Source: Piscicola geometra
Taxonomy: Eukaryota; Annelida; Clitellata; Hirudinida; Piscicolidae
Length of the DNA: 64,000 nucleotides
Reading direction: 5' to 3'
Assembly: GCA_943735955.1 (NCBI GenBank)
Contig: OX030958.1
Coordinates: forward strand, 10,405,626-10,469,625
Part shown: piece by piece, positions 23,901 to 36,675 of the stretch
How the letters are laid out: every line of letters begins with the position of its first letter
Position numbering within the stretch: the first letter of the stretch is position 1
Position numbers and translations under genes: made by a program
Notes under the pieces: model-generated
The model's input: the letters and a program-made list of their open reading frames with translations, nothing else
Database searches by the model: none
Told to the model about the DNA's origin: nothing

Positions 23901-25234
23901 CAAAATTTGCCTTATACAAAATTTAACAATTAGAGTTTAATGGATATTTTATTATCTTGGTATAAAAATTTCAAATAAAAATGTTGAAATTTATAAATCC
24001 TTTGCTAAACGTTTCACATTAAAGTAGAATAGGAGATATAGGCGTATAAAAGTGTTATTATCTTTCTAGCAATACATTATAAGCCAGAACAAAACGAATT
24101 CTGAGTGGGATTGTTTTAGGAACCAGTGTTGATTTCACCAATATTATCTTACACTATTCCAATGGTATTGATAACATTGACGAATGAGCAATTGATTAAA
24201 CAAAAACGAAAATAAATAAAAGTGCTATAAACACATTAACCTTGATTGTTTTTTATTATAGAATAATTTTAAACAAAATTTGTTAACAGATAAAAGAAAG
24301 TTACAGCAAAGTTACTTGTGATGACAAAAGCGTGTTAAAAGTGCGGTTTAAGATTCTTAAGACTGTGAAGTTGTGTAAAGTGCCTTTACAAAAATATTAT
24401 TATTCGAAAAACTTTGTATGTAAATGTATTATACGAATGCTGTGCTTAGGTTATTTTTTAGTATGAAATTGAGTTTTCAAGGTATCAAAATTAATGTATC
24501 CTGTATACGTTTAACAAATAACATTAAACTTTTAAAAAAATTTAATACAAATTTTATATCAAATAGATAGTTAAATTCTTCTTCGAGATGAAAGGAACTC
24601 AAAAGTTAAACTTTTACAGAATTTTAAACCTATGGAAAGTACAGTAATTTGATAATATAAAAATAAATGTAGAGTATTTTTTTAATACAAAAATTAGAAA
24701 ACAGTAGTTGTGTTTTTCCATTTATAAATTGAATTCTTTTTTTCTATTGTTGTATTTTGTTCATACTGACAAGCTACATTATTTACTTTATATTTTTCCA
24801 AGTTCAAAATTAATGTTAGTTTTTTTGAATTGAAAAAATTAATTTAAATTAGAGTTTAGTGTTTTTGGGTTTTCCAATGTCATCAAAAAGGTCAATGTTT
24901 TCCAAGTCACATTTATTTATATTTATAACTAGACTAGCCCCAAAACTATGCTTTCATATAATCACCAACTAAAATAAATGTTAAAAACTATATTTCCAAA
25001 ATTTGAAAATTCATAACTCGCCACCTTACCAAAGAATATGAGTCGAACATGAAGTAATATAACCACTACGAAGCCGCCATTATTAAAACAACTCATTTCG
25101 TAGATTTACAGTGAAGTCAAAGTAATGAATCCACTTTATATCTTATAAGATTAAATACGAATATTATATAAATAATTTTAAAATATAAAATATTCAAACA
25201 CTGAGTAAATCTTTTGATTAGAGTAAGAGTCCAA
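20957..25234. other. Intergenic region, no confident gene
   Basis: 4.3 kb of AT-rich DNA between convergent genes. At 21779-21893 there is one open frame with a cysteine pattern (I-C-F-K-L-R-C-N-C) ending in a possible donor, ggtgca. It may be an unused or decayed EB-type exon. A (GT)n-like tract lies at 23570-23600. The minus frames at 23299-23689 are tyrosine/phenylalanine-rich and match nothing convincingly. No RNA gene seen. Confidence 0.4.
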
Positions 25235-28200
25235 TCAACTAAAATCCTTTAACAAATGCCATTTGACGACGTTGGTTCTGGTCTTGGCAAACATCTCATT
25301 CCAGTGTTTCACTTCCACCGAACCACTCTTGTTACCCAGAATCAGCTGACCAATGGGTTCATTTCGGCCCATGCGGTCATAATCCATTACCGATATCACC
25401 ATGCTGGTTTGTCGTATACGTTCGTAGGGCACGGTGAACATAAATGTCTCGTCGAAGACGGGATTAAGGTTTTTTTCTATAATTTCTGTTTTTTTCTTTT
25501 CGATTTTTTTCCCGTCGTGCATCATCCATATCTTCACGTACGGATCTGTGGATTAGTTGATTGCTTGTTGGATCGATCGTGTGCATGTATATGTGTGTAT
25601 GTCTACATTTTTGTGTTGATAATCTATAAATATGTGTTCTTTTGAGAGTTTAAAATAACAATGAGCTTTTTTTAAAATCTAAATTTAAAAATTTATTTGA
25701 ATAATTGGAAAGTAAAAATGTGTAGTAAAACAATAAATATCTTTCGCAGAGTATTCAAATATAAAATATTTACGCAAAATAATTTACATTTTTATTTAGT
25801 GCTTTTTTCAGAAAAAAACTATTAAAAAAATAATTTTTGAAATGACAAAATCAAGTATATTTTTATGTTAAAAACTTAACTTCACATTTTTTCTAAAATT
25901 TGAAACTTTCTATTCCACAAAGCAAACATCTGAAATGTGCAAGTGTTTGCACATTCGAAAATAATTTTTTTTCTCAAAAATTGTTACAATATGGGGATTT
26001 TTAAATTTCCAATATGATCATATTTCTCAAAAGCCAACGATACTATGTGCTTTATAACTAATAAATAATCCACGCCGATTTTCCAATGATCTCTAAAAAA
26101 GATATTTTTTCAGATTATTGTTTTTAAACTCCTTCATCAGTCAATGCCCACACCTATAATTGCATTTCTTGAAAAAAACTTTTCTAAGTGATTTAAAAAT
26201 CAGAGAAAGGGAAAAACTACTTTGAGTGATTAGGCGTCAATTAATCAGACCATTTGTCAATTCTAAAAGCATTACATTTAATCTGGCAAGCCAATTTGTA
26301 ACTTTCGAGTGCCAAAGAGAATTTATCGGGCGAAAAGTAATTTAAACCATCCAGATTAGATCTTTTCTCGAGAGACTAATTAAGGTTACTATAAATCAAG
26401 CGTCTATCAAGCTATTCAACAGACATAAGCCATCTATCACTCACCAGAAAGGCCGTTGATGTCTTTAGCTTTAAGGTTTTTGGCCCGCATGATGCCCACC
26501 GAGATGACGCCAACACTTCCCTCGTAGTTCAGCGACACTTCCAGCTCTCCTAGCTTGCCCTGATATGTTGTTTTTTTTTTATCTAAAATTCGACATTTAT
26601 TATGATTTATTAAAATAATTTTAAATTAAGTCGTTACTTAGTCGGTCTTCTACCGAATCATCAGTTTTTTAAACGTAATTTAAAAAAATATTGTTTTTAA
26701 AAAAAAAAGTAAAAAAATTTTTTTAATAAAATTTAATTTAACATTTCAATAGAAAGTAATTTTTAATAAAGCTAAAATAAAAGATTTATGAAACTAATCG
26801 GCTTTATAACATGTATACGCCTAAGCTAGAGTTATTTTTCACATATTCTCTACAGAGAAGCAAAGAGTAGATAACCAAAGATATTTTTAGGTTAATGTAT
26901 TGGAATGATCAATTTTTTTCAAAAAGAGCAGATTATAAAAGTTTTTATTTTTAATGTTTTGAAATGCTTTCATCGAATAAAATAATCCTTTTTGCCTAGA
27001 AAGAATGAACCCTTCACTACATTTTCACTTGTACTTTCTTAAATTATATAATAACCTAAGAAAAAGCTAAATTTTAAAGCTAACTTGATTGAAACTTCAA
27101 CAAAATTCAGCCATGTTACCCAATTTTAAAAGTAATTTAATAGAGACGGAATGACTTCTTCGAGGAATATAGATCACCAAGGTGCAAAAAAGTTCACATG
27201 CAATTTCTACATCCACGGAATTTTCTTGGTCTTACATCATCTTCATTTTTATTTTAAAACTTCATTTAGAGTTTTTAAAACTGAAATTGACTTTTTGTAT
27301 TGAACATCTAAACATTGAAAAGTTCTATAGAGAAGTTTTAAGATATTTGATATATGTCCATCACTTTACAAATAATATTTCTAACAGAATAGTCAACTTT
27401 TGAAAATATTTTTATTGAAGAAAATGGAATTTGGAAATGTCATTAAAATTTTCATGAAAGACCAGTGTTTCGGTTGCTTTGTCTCCAAATTTTTAATTAA
27501 TTCTATTAATGAAAGGTTCGAAAACATAAGAAAATTCATTTTAAATTAAAATTTTCAATTTTAGCTTTTTAAATGATTATTTCATCTATTGGCTGTTAAC
27601 ACTGGCGGCTGAAGGCATCTAATAGAAAACTCATTCAAATTATGCATTCTTTTCTTTAAACAAATTGAACAATTATACTGAATCAGAAAACAATGAAATA
27701 TCAAAATAAACATGAAAACTAACAACATGGCTTTTGCAAGGCAACAATGATCTGGAGAAAGTATGGTTCTTCGAGAGGTCGAGGTCAGCCAGGGAAAGAT
27801 GGATTTCTCCGATGGGATCGTCTCTCGAAAAACGATCATAGTCGAGTACTTGAAGGTAAAGCGTCCTGCTAACAAGCTTCATATAAGGAAACCCTGGGTA
27901 CGTTGGTTGAGTGGGTAAATGAATGGATGTGGAAAAAAAATAATTTCCCAGATGAATGTATGGAAAAATGAATGACTGAATGGTAAAAAGAACTATAAAT
28001 AGAAACTGACTAGCTAATAAGGTAATTGGATTGGTAGATAAATAGATAAAAACATAATTAAGGGATTGATTGGTGAATTAACGGAGTTTGTGTAGACACC
28101 TGAAAACTAAAATAGGTCCTTTTAGAAATATACGATTATGAATAAGTAAAGAATAGGTGAAAAGGAACTGATATTTCAAAGGAAGTACAGTTATTTATAA

Positions 28201-31200
28201 ACCATTTCTTTTTAAGAACTCATTTCAAATTTTCTATTCATATAACCCTTAAAACGTACCTTGAATACATAAAGAGATTATTAATTGGCTAGGGGAATTG
28301 GCTGGTAAAAATGTGACAAAGGTTGAATAATAATGAAGCGCCAAAATATGTTTTTATGCCGAAACCAAACAATAGCGAGTGTCATTGATTTCAAGCTTTT
28401 GATTATCTTACTTTACAAACGAGAATTATAAAAATTTAATATAGAAGTTTTCAAAGACGGAAAAATATTCACAGGAATAGTGAAAAATTCAATGAAATTT
28501 TTTTCTACAAAAATCAGTGAAGTTAATTCTCTGAACTAACTAACCATGTTTAACAAACTTAAATATTCGCAGTGCAGAATTTTAAATAAAACGACGAAAA
28601 TTCCAAAAATCATTCCATGTCAGTAGTTTTCAAATGCTTCGAAAGCTCAGTAGAGCGGACGAGATGAAAGCATAGTTGATCGGAGCTTAGTGTTCAGCGT
28701 ACTAATTCAGCAAAATGATTTTCCATGCACTCATAGTTTTGAGGGTATGAAAGAGAATTTTGTTGTTGATGATGGTAAACCACCAAATTTTAAGAATTAA
28801 TAATTATGGAAAAAATAATAGTAATTAGGTTGGTTGGTATAAAGAAGATCATGGTGGTCCCAAAAATCTTGTGTTTTGCGTGATGAGAATGGTGATGATA
28901 ATGATAGTAATTATAAAAGTATAAATTATTTTATATAATTTTATTTTTTATACACATACCAAATTATAATGAAAAATATTTATTTTTCACAAAACAAGTT
29001 AACAATTTCAATAATGCAAGGTAACAATAAAAAAAGCATTACGTATTCAAAAAGGGAAGACTGAATCGTCGAGTCATAAAGAGATGATATAAATCACGAC
29101 TGTTTCATTAACTATTTTAAGTCCAATTGATCACGAACACAATTTAATCTGCCCTGAGCAATCAACACATCGTCCATAATTAGCCATTAAAATCACCATT
29201 ACACCTTTCTAGCACCTAGTATATTAAATCAATCAGATAGAAAAACACCAAAAAAAGCCCAAAAAGGAATACGTAAACGAAAACCTCAAATCAAGCTCAG
29301 CACTGTAAAATCTTGAAAAACTTTCAAAAAAGACCATTCACTAGAAGAAGCTATCCATCAAAAAAACGCATTCTTACAGCTAGTGCAACGATCTACGCAT
29401 GTAAATTCAGATAATTTATCAACCTTCAAAGGCAAATGTCTCGTTCCATCTGGGATTCAAGTTTTTTCTTTTAATCTTCGTGGTCAACTTTCTTTTCTTA
29501 TCTGGAAGCAGCATCACCTTCACGTACGGATCACTAGTGCCTGAAAGGTCTTTGGCCACCAAATCATTCGCCTTCAAAATCTATTTTAATAATTGTTATT
29601 TTAATGTATTTTTGATTTTCATAGATTTTATATGCTACAATTGTCAAGATTGATTTAAAATGTTAGATTTTGGAACTTACAGTAGAATTTATTAAGAAAT
29701 AAAAAGGTAAAATGTATGAAACTCAAACGGGATTAAATTTCGCACTAACAATGCAAAAGACTTAGATATTCATAAATTCCCAAAGCTTTCATTATTCTGT
29801 GCTATAAATCAATCAGGTCTTCTAAGTTTTTAAAACATTTTTGAGTTTCTTGAAATCAGATACTTTTCTCAAAAAACCTTTTTTTAAATTTGTGACAATA
29901 TTAAGTATATGCTTTTATTGCTACCAGTATTCTTTAATGTATTTATTTAAAATTATATTTGATATTTAACAACACAAAAATCTTTTTTTCAAAAATAAGT
30001 GTGATGGTGTATTTCAAAAAGCTTTAATTTCAGTTTAGAGCTTGCGTCCGAAACGAAATTCGATTATTCTAAAGTATGGAATTTAAAGCTCCTATAAATT
30101 CTTTTTTATATTCTTTCGTTTTTTTTTAATTTAGAAAAAAAAATACTTAATTTAAAATATATAAATTTTAATGCAAAACTTGTTGTGTGAGTAAAGGTAA
30201 GAAAACTTTACTAACTTTTAAAGTGAGAGTTGCATTACTGGAAGAATAACTAACGCTGAAACTCAAAATTCCTAAATTTTCATCCCCACCGGAGCTTTCG
30301 CCATCTTCCGCTTGTAACGAAGGGCTTGGGTCTTGAGCAATGGGAGAAATTGCAGTTGAATCTTGGACTTTAGAGGTATTTGTAGAAGTGGTGGTTGTTG
30401 CAGTGGCCATGGCTGCAATAGAACTCGTTGTTGCTGATGGTGTTGTTGATGAAGATGCCTAAAAGGTTGGAAAACAATTAAAGTAACTATTTTAAAGTAT
30501 TTATAAATATTTGTACAGTTTTTTCCACTCTTTAAGTGTTTAGTTTAATGACCTCTTAAATATGCAAGCTTCCAACAATTATTTTGTGGCGGCTTTTTAA
30601 TTTGGAACTTTAGTCGTTGTACAACAATGATGAAAAAGATTCATGACTGTAATCTAATAATTTTCAGTTTTTGAATTAATAATAATCTTAATCAGTGAAT
30701 TAATTTAAAATCTTAACAGTTTAAAAAAAGTATAAAATAGTGTAATTAATAGTAAGAAAAATTTAAATAATCATTTTTTAAACTATTGTATACAATATAT
30801 TCAATAATCAAGAATTGATTATTACAGGTATTATATGTGTATGTTTTTTCTTTAGATTTCTCAAATAATTAGTAATTAAAAAAACGAAGGTGTTCGCTAA
30901 ACGCTTTATAGTGTTTGAGTGAAAAAAGTATGTATAAAATAGGTGTAAGATATACGTTTCAAATTACAGATTTTGTATAGAAAAAAATAAATAAAATATT
31001 TTTTAATGTTTTTTAATATATAAAGAGCTAAAAATATGTTTGAAAAAAGTTTAACATTTAAAATTGAACATATAAAAACAATCTTTTAATGCTGAAAAGT
31101 TTGAGTTCATCAAACAATTAAGAACATTTTTAGACGTTTTATGGCAGACAAGAGGACCAATGAGAAAACGGAGAGAAAGAGACACACACCTATATGTATG

Positions 31201-32433
31201 TAGTCCAGATGACGCTAGTGTTATGCGATCAATATTTGAAAAGCGGTCTATGCGATATAAATACAAGTTGGATAAAATCTATAATCACGTAAATAAGAAG
31301 ACTTCTCGGACCCACCAAACTTTTGATATACATTTTTTTCTGTCTCGGTGCTTTATAAGCATACATAGAGTCCGTGTATTAACTCATAGTTGGAACAGAG
31401 TTATGCGATCGCTTGATACAAGGTTTCCAATATGTCTGATTGATAAAAGTCATCAGCGAGCATTAAACTGAATTTTTCTCTTATCCTTGAAAAAAACTTC
31501 AAAAAACGCTAATTAAAATGATAAACTTACATCTTACACGGATAAAAACTGTAATTTTTTTGTTTAAATATAGTTATAGTGAATGTAAATTTACCTTTTT
31601 CTCAAAAAGTCTTCTATAATAAAAAAAAATAAAAGCTTTGTTAGACGCCAAAAATGGGCCATTTATGTTTTGGGAGGAAGAGACAATTAGCTGAATTGGA
31701 TCTTTAGATCGTTCTATATTCACCTTTTTCCAACGTTTCTATGTCTGAATGTGTTTCCTCATGCACTCGTGAGTATGTTTGTGCTCGGGTTTGTTTTCTA
31801 GAAATCGATATCTATAAGCGATAAAAAAAAGTATTTGAAAAATTAATATTATTCAGTCTATCCCAAGTTTTTACCTTTTTTCGGACTACTTAGGCTCACT
31901 AAAAAGAGCATGGATCACAAAAATGCAAATATTAAGAAAAAACAATTGAGATTAAAATTTTATTCTCATATTTAATTCTGTAATAGTCCGATGTTTTATG
32001 AGCCAAATGATTTATGTGTTTATTTTTTATATTTGTGTGTTTGTTCTCTTTTATACGTGTTACAATTACTCTTGTGTGTTTGTGTTTATGTATGTGTATC
32101 AATGTATGTTTTTTTCTGCTAATGCCGTTTCAAGTGCGTTTTTAAATGTTTAAAAATCAAGTAAATCTATTTTGATTTGAAGAAAAACAAAATAAGATTT
32201 TTAAAAAATAATACCAAAACCTAAAACTAGCCTTTCGTAAAGATATACATTTATATTTTCTTAGTAATAGAAATTTCAAAAAACTATATGTAAAAATAGA
32301 AGGATCAAGCTTGAAGACAATCTTCAAATAGCAAGCATGATATTTTGACCAAAAGATAGATAATGCAAACTCGTGCAAACGTACTGTCGAGACGGATTCG
32401 TGTGCGCCTGTAGACGACTCATCAACTGGGATT
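25235..32433 (-). CDS. Synaptotagmin-7-like protein: tandem C2A and C2B domains
   Basis: Exons in transcript order: 32433-32385, 30458-30216, 29580-29424, 27893-27724, 26559-26445, 25545-25235 (TGA). All phases fit. The first two give a Ser/Thr/Ala-rich linker. C2A spans exons 2-4 of this list and contains [30 protein letters not shown] and [13 protein letters not shown]. All five calcium-binding aspartates are present. C2B has [14 protein letters not shown], a polybasic KKIEKKKT strand, [23 protein letters not shown] and the terminal W-H-L motif. Its fifth calcium ligand is Glu, not Asp. Sequence and linker are closest to synaptotagmin 7, a slow, high-affinity calcium sensor for regulated exocytosis and membrane repair. 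No transmembrane exon was found here. Upstream continuation is proposed at 42584-42921. Confidence 0.9.
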
Positions 32434-35400
32434 CTGGAAATGAAAAATTAATCAAGTCTGAGAAGGGTTCATAACGATTGATTTTTAAAAACTATAGTTA
32501 TAGGCTAAGTAGAAAAGGTACAAATGAGATACATCAAAAAAGTTTTTTCATAATGGAATTTACACTAACGATATTCCCTTCAAAAAAATTTTTTTCTTGA
32601 AGTTTTATTAGTTTTTTTCTGTAAATTTAACCGAATGACAATTAATGTTCGTATAAAGCAATAAAGGACGAAACTAGACTTCAGATAATCGAGAATATAC
32701 TTTGATTCAAGTTTCAAAGCAATTTCTTTGAAAATGTATGCTGAACGTTATCTCGCTTGTGATTGTAATTTCAAAAGATATTTTTATATTTAATTTAAAT
32801 TAATTTAATTAATTTATTTTATTTTTAAGACAAAAGACAAGAAATAACGTCTTGATTGGACGAACAATATTTGAGTAGAATTGAATTTTTAAGGATTAAA
32901 ATCCAACTTTCAAAAACAATTCTATTTAGCCATTGGATGGAAATTCATAAATATTCTTCGCCATGTTGAGAATAATTTTGGTCTGACAAGGGAATCTCGT
33001 ATGCTAGATATATAGTTGCATTATCCAAACACGTTTAAAGAAGATATAGATTTTTAATTTACCCGACAGAACATATAATGATACTTTTTTATTGACAAAT
33101 AATTATTTTTAATGATTTAAAATAGATGTTAACTGAATTAAAGTTAGTTTTTTCTCATTTTCTGGCTTTTTGAAACTCATTTTTGCTCTTGATTAACACT
33201 GGTTTCTTTGCGCAGCAAAATCAATTGGTTAAGCAAACACGTGTCTAATGGTCTTTTAAGGTTGTAGATAATGAAAGAATCAAATTTATTAATGCAAAAC
33301 ATACATAAAAAAATATAATAAAAACTAATACTAATAAAACTATTTCTACTTTGGAAGAACCATTAGGATTCAGACGCCAAGGAATTAGCTTTTAGAGGGC
33401 ACTCTAACGAAGCTTGATTCAGACGTATTGACCTGGTGCCTTCCTACTAGGCAATCAACGCACGGCCTGAAGTTACATTTCGACATTTGGTTCATTTATT
33501 ATGTTTTGACAAAATAAAGATGAAAAAATTATTGAAGTAATCTTGCATTAAAATCTTGTTTTAAAAGTTTTGAATCAAATATAATTGTCCCATGAAGATT
33601 AATAAAAAGTTTTAAAAGGTAAACTTTATTTAGGTTGAATTAATAAATACAATACTTTTTATTCATACAATAACTGCATAGAAATATTCTGTCATTTCTA
33701 CACTAATCCAAAGGCATCTATCATCTCACACCGCCTAATTTCGCATATATAAGAGAGATTAAAATGATAAAAACTTTGAAAAATTTTTGAAAAAGAGTAA
33801 TGTGAATTTAGCGGTATTAAGATATTATTTTATTTATCATTCTCATAGAAAATCCAGAAAAGTGTTTAAAAATTCATGAATGATGGGGAGGATAGTATTA
33901 AATAATCAATCACTGGTAAGACGCATTATCTTGGAGCCAGTGTCCCTACGAATTCAGCTGTATGCACACTAAATGAAATTTAAGTAACAATGAAATTCTT
34001 TAGAAGTACAAGAAATTACAATGAAATCATAGACTGGAACACCATATGATTTCATGAAAAGAATAACTTCAAAACAATCCAATACGGTTTATAAAAAAAT
34101 TCATAGAATAAAATAAAATATAAAATAAAATTGAATGAATGAATTTGAAAATATTGTCAAGTTATTTCAGAATGACACAAATGCATAAATGCTTCAGTTT
34201 CACATCAAGAATACCCTCCTGGTTTCATGAACACAATAAATAGACATTGAATAAAAAATACTCGATCAATTGTAAAGAGATCAGTTAAAAAGTTATATAA
34301 AAAAACTATAAATTATTTAATTTAATGAAAAATATTGAAAAAAAAGGAATTAACGAATAGTTGAATAAAATACTCATATTTTGAGTAATAGTCAAATTAA
34401 TGAAATTAATTGATTAATTATCTGTTTGATACATAAAAAAAGAATAAGATTATTAATAATAATAAGCATGAAAATTATAGGAAAAATAAATAATGGCGTT
34501 AATTAGATTTCTATTTTTAAAAAATTTAATTAAAGTTTTTTCCCCAAAATCAATACTTTAAATTAGTTGTTTTCAGTTTTTATGAACTTCAAGCACATCT
34601 CATAAATACTAATTTATAATATTATTATTTTTATCCAATCTTTTAATTTTTACGTTGATATAAATAGCCCAAATGAGTTTAGCGAAGTGGACTTATAAAT
34701 TTGGATCCTATCCAATCAGACTACTACTACTATTCCATGTCATCATGAATGCTCAAATTTATGTACGATTTAATATTTCTCTCTGGAATTCATCTTAGAA
34801 TAGCTTCAGTCGTTGTTGTAGTATCATTACGTGACTACGTTTAAATATGTATTTCTTAGAAACTAACCTATTAACTTTATTATTTATGAAAGATAAAAAT
34901 AATTTTATTTATAATTGCAGAGCTTTTACTTTTGTATAATTATTCAAACGCTCAAAAGGTTTACAAAACAATCAAAGCTGTAACTATCCCGTTTCATTTC
35001 TAGCACTTTAATGGCTCTTTTTATGTAGCCAATCAGTAAATTTATATTTTAAATCTAGATTTTTCTAAAGTATCATGAAATTATATTTTGGTATCTATAA
35101 ATTTAGGAAAAATATTTCACATTTTAATATAAGAAATAAACTGTATTGTATATATAAAAAATATTTTCATGTTGGTTTTGATATTTCGTTAGTGATATTG
35201 GAAATGTAATAAATTGTATCATAGATATTGGGAAATTTTTTCAACCCTAATGATGAGATAAATTGCTTATGAATTATTAATTTAAAGTTAAACATTTATT
35301 GTTTTTTATTTTTATTTTATTTTTTCCCAACTAATAACAAAATAATAATTTTATATAAAAGGCTTAATGTCAAAAAGTTTGCAAAAATATTTAAAAGAAA

Positions 35401-36530
35401 ATTTTAACTTTTAATATGCACTAAATATTTTTAAAACAAGAAAAATATTTGAGCATTTACAATTTTTTAAATTTAATTTCAACATTTGAGTTTACTTTGA
35501 TAGTCTGTTTTGAGCAAAAAAAACTATATTAAAATTGGAGCTATAAAAATTAAACACAAAACTTTTAGAGACATCAAATAATCTTTTGAAGCTCTTGAAG
35601 TTATCTTTTATTTTAGAGATTCAAAATAACTTCCAAGATTATAATTTTTGAATAAAAACCTTTAATCAAATTGATTTTAATAAATTTTAAAACTGTTATG
35701 AATTTTTCTTTGAATAGAATTTCATTCGTGATTAATATTCAAAATGTATGACCAAATCTAACTAATTTTAAGACTTATTATATTAAGTATATACTTAAAA
35801 GAAAAAAACATTTAAATACTAAAAATATATTTTCATAATTAAGGCTGAATATATCCAATATTGACTAGGAAAAATTGAAATATTGGTGACAACTATATCA
35901 ACCTTTTCGACATGAATTCCTGCGTTGTTATCACAACGGTGAAATGAGAAATGCATCTTTAAACGGACAAAGAAGCTGATAAATGTGACATGATAAAAGC
36001 CTAATTGAGTAATTTATAACCCCATGTTCTTGCATGTAGTTTGTGACAACCTATTAATTCGCAAAAAATTTTCAGATATAAAGCTCTATCAAATTGTTAA
36101 TAAAATAATGACCAGAACATTTCAATTGAAATGTTAACTGAAACACACTAAAAATATTCTAAAAAAACTAATTAGCAGTTATAGAGTGAGACTTAGGTCA
36201 GCAAGGCTAACAGTATTGAGAACCTTCCTGTTTATTTATTCTTGAACAACAACCGTTTAAGGCTAATATGGAAATAAGTCACCGATCCTCGTGAATATTT
36301 GCACGAAATCTATAAACATTCAAAATCTACTATACTGTGTTACAGAAAAATGAATATTTTGTAAACAGAAAAAAGTAAGATGTTCTCCTTACATTTTTTA
36401 ATGAGTTCTTTTGAGAGAAAGTTCGCAATAAAATCTTTCATAAAAACTTCTTTAAAGCTCATCTTTGGTCACATAACCTAAACCTATTTTTTAGTTCGTT
36501 TTTTCGATCTTCTTTACAATAGTTTAAAGA

Positions 36531-36675
36531 ATTTTTTTGATAAAAATTATACAATTTTTTTGATTAAAATTAGACAATTTTTGTGATAAAAATTATACAA
36601 TTTTTTTGATAAAAATTATACAATTTTTTTGATAAAAATTATACAATTTTTTTGATAAAAATTATACAATTTTTT
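36531..36675. repeat. 23-bp minisatellite, about 6 copies
   Basis: Unit tttttttgat + aaaaattatacaa repeated about six times. The second and third copies are slightly diverged (attaaaattagacaa, tgtgataaaaattatacaa), followed by near-perfect copies. Very AT-rich; no coding meaning. Confidence 0.9.

Noticed and set aside
25256..25645. Plus-strand 129-codon frame opposite the synaptotagmin C2B exon
   Set aside because: Antisense shadow of a conserved coding exon.
31160..31471. Plus-strand 103-codon frame with Arg/His-rich translation
   Set aside because: No domain, no splice context, and it lies in an intron of the synaptotagmin gene. It includes a repeated ttatgcgatc motif, so it may be an old element, but support is too thin.
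33350..33490. GC-richer patch with acceptor- and donor-like sites on the minus strand
   Set aside because: The only open frame through it ends in the wrong phase for the neighbouring synaptotagmin exon, and no family was recognised.
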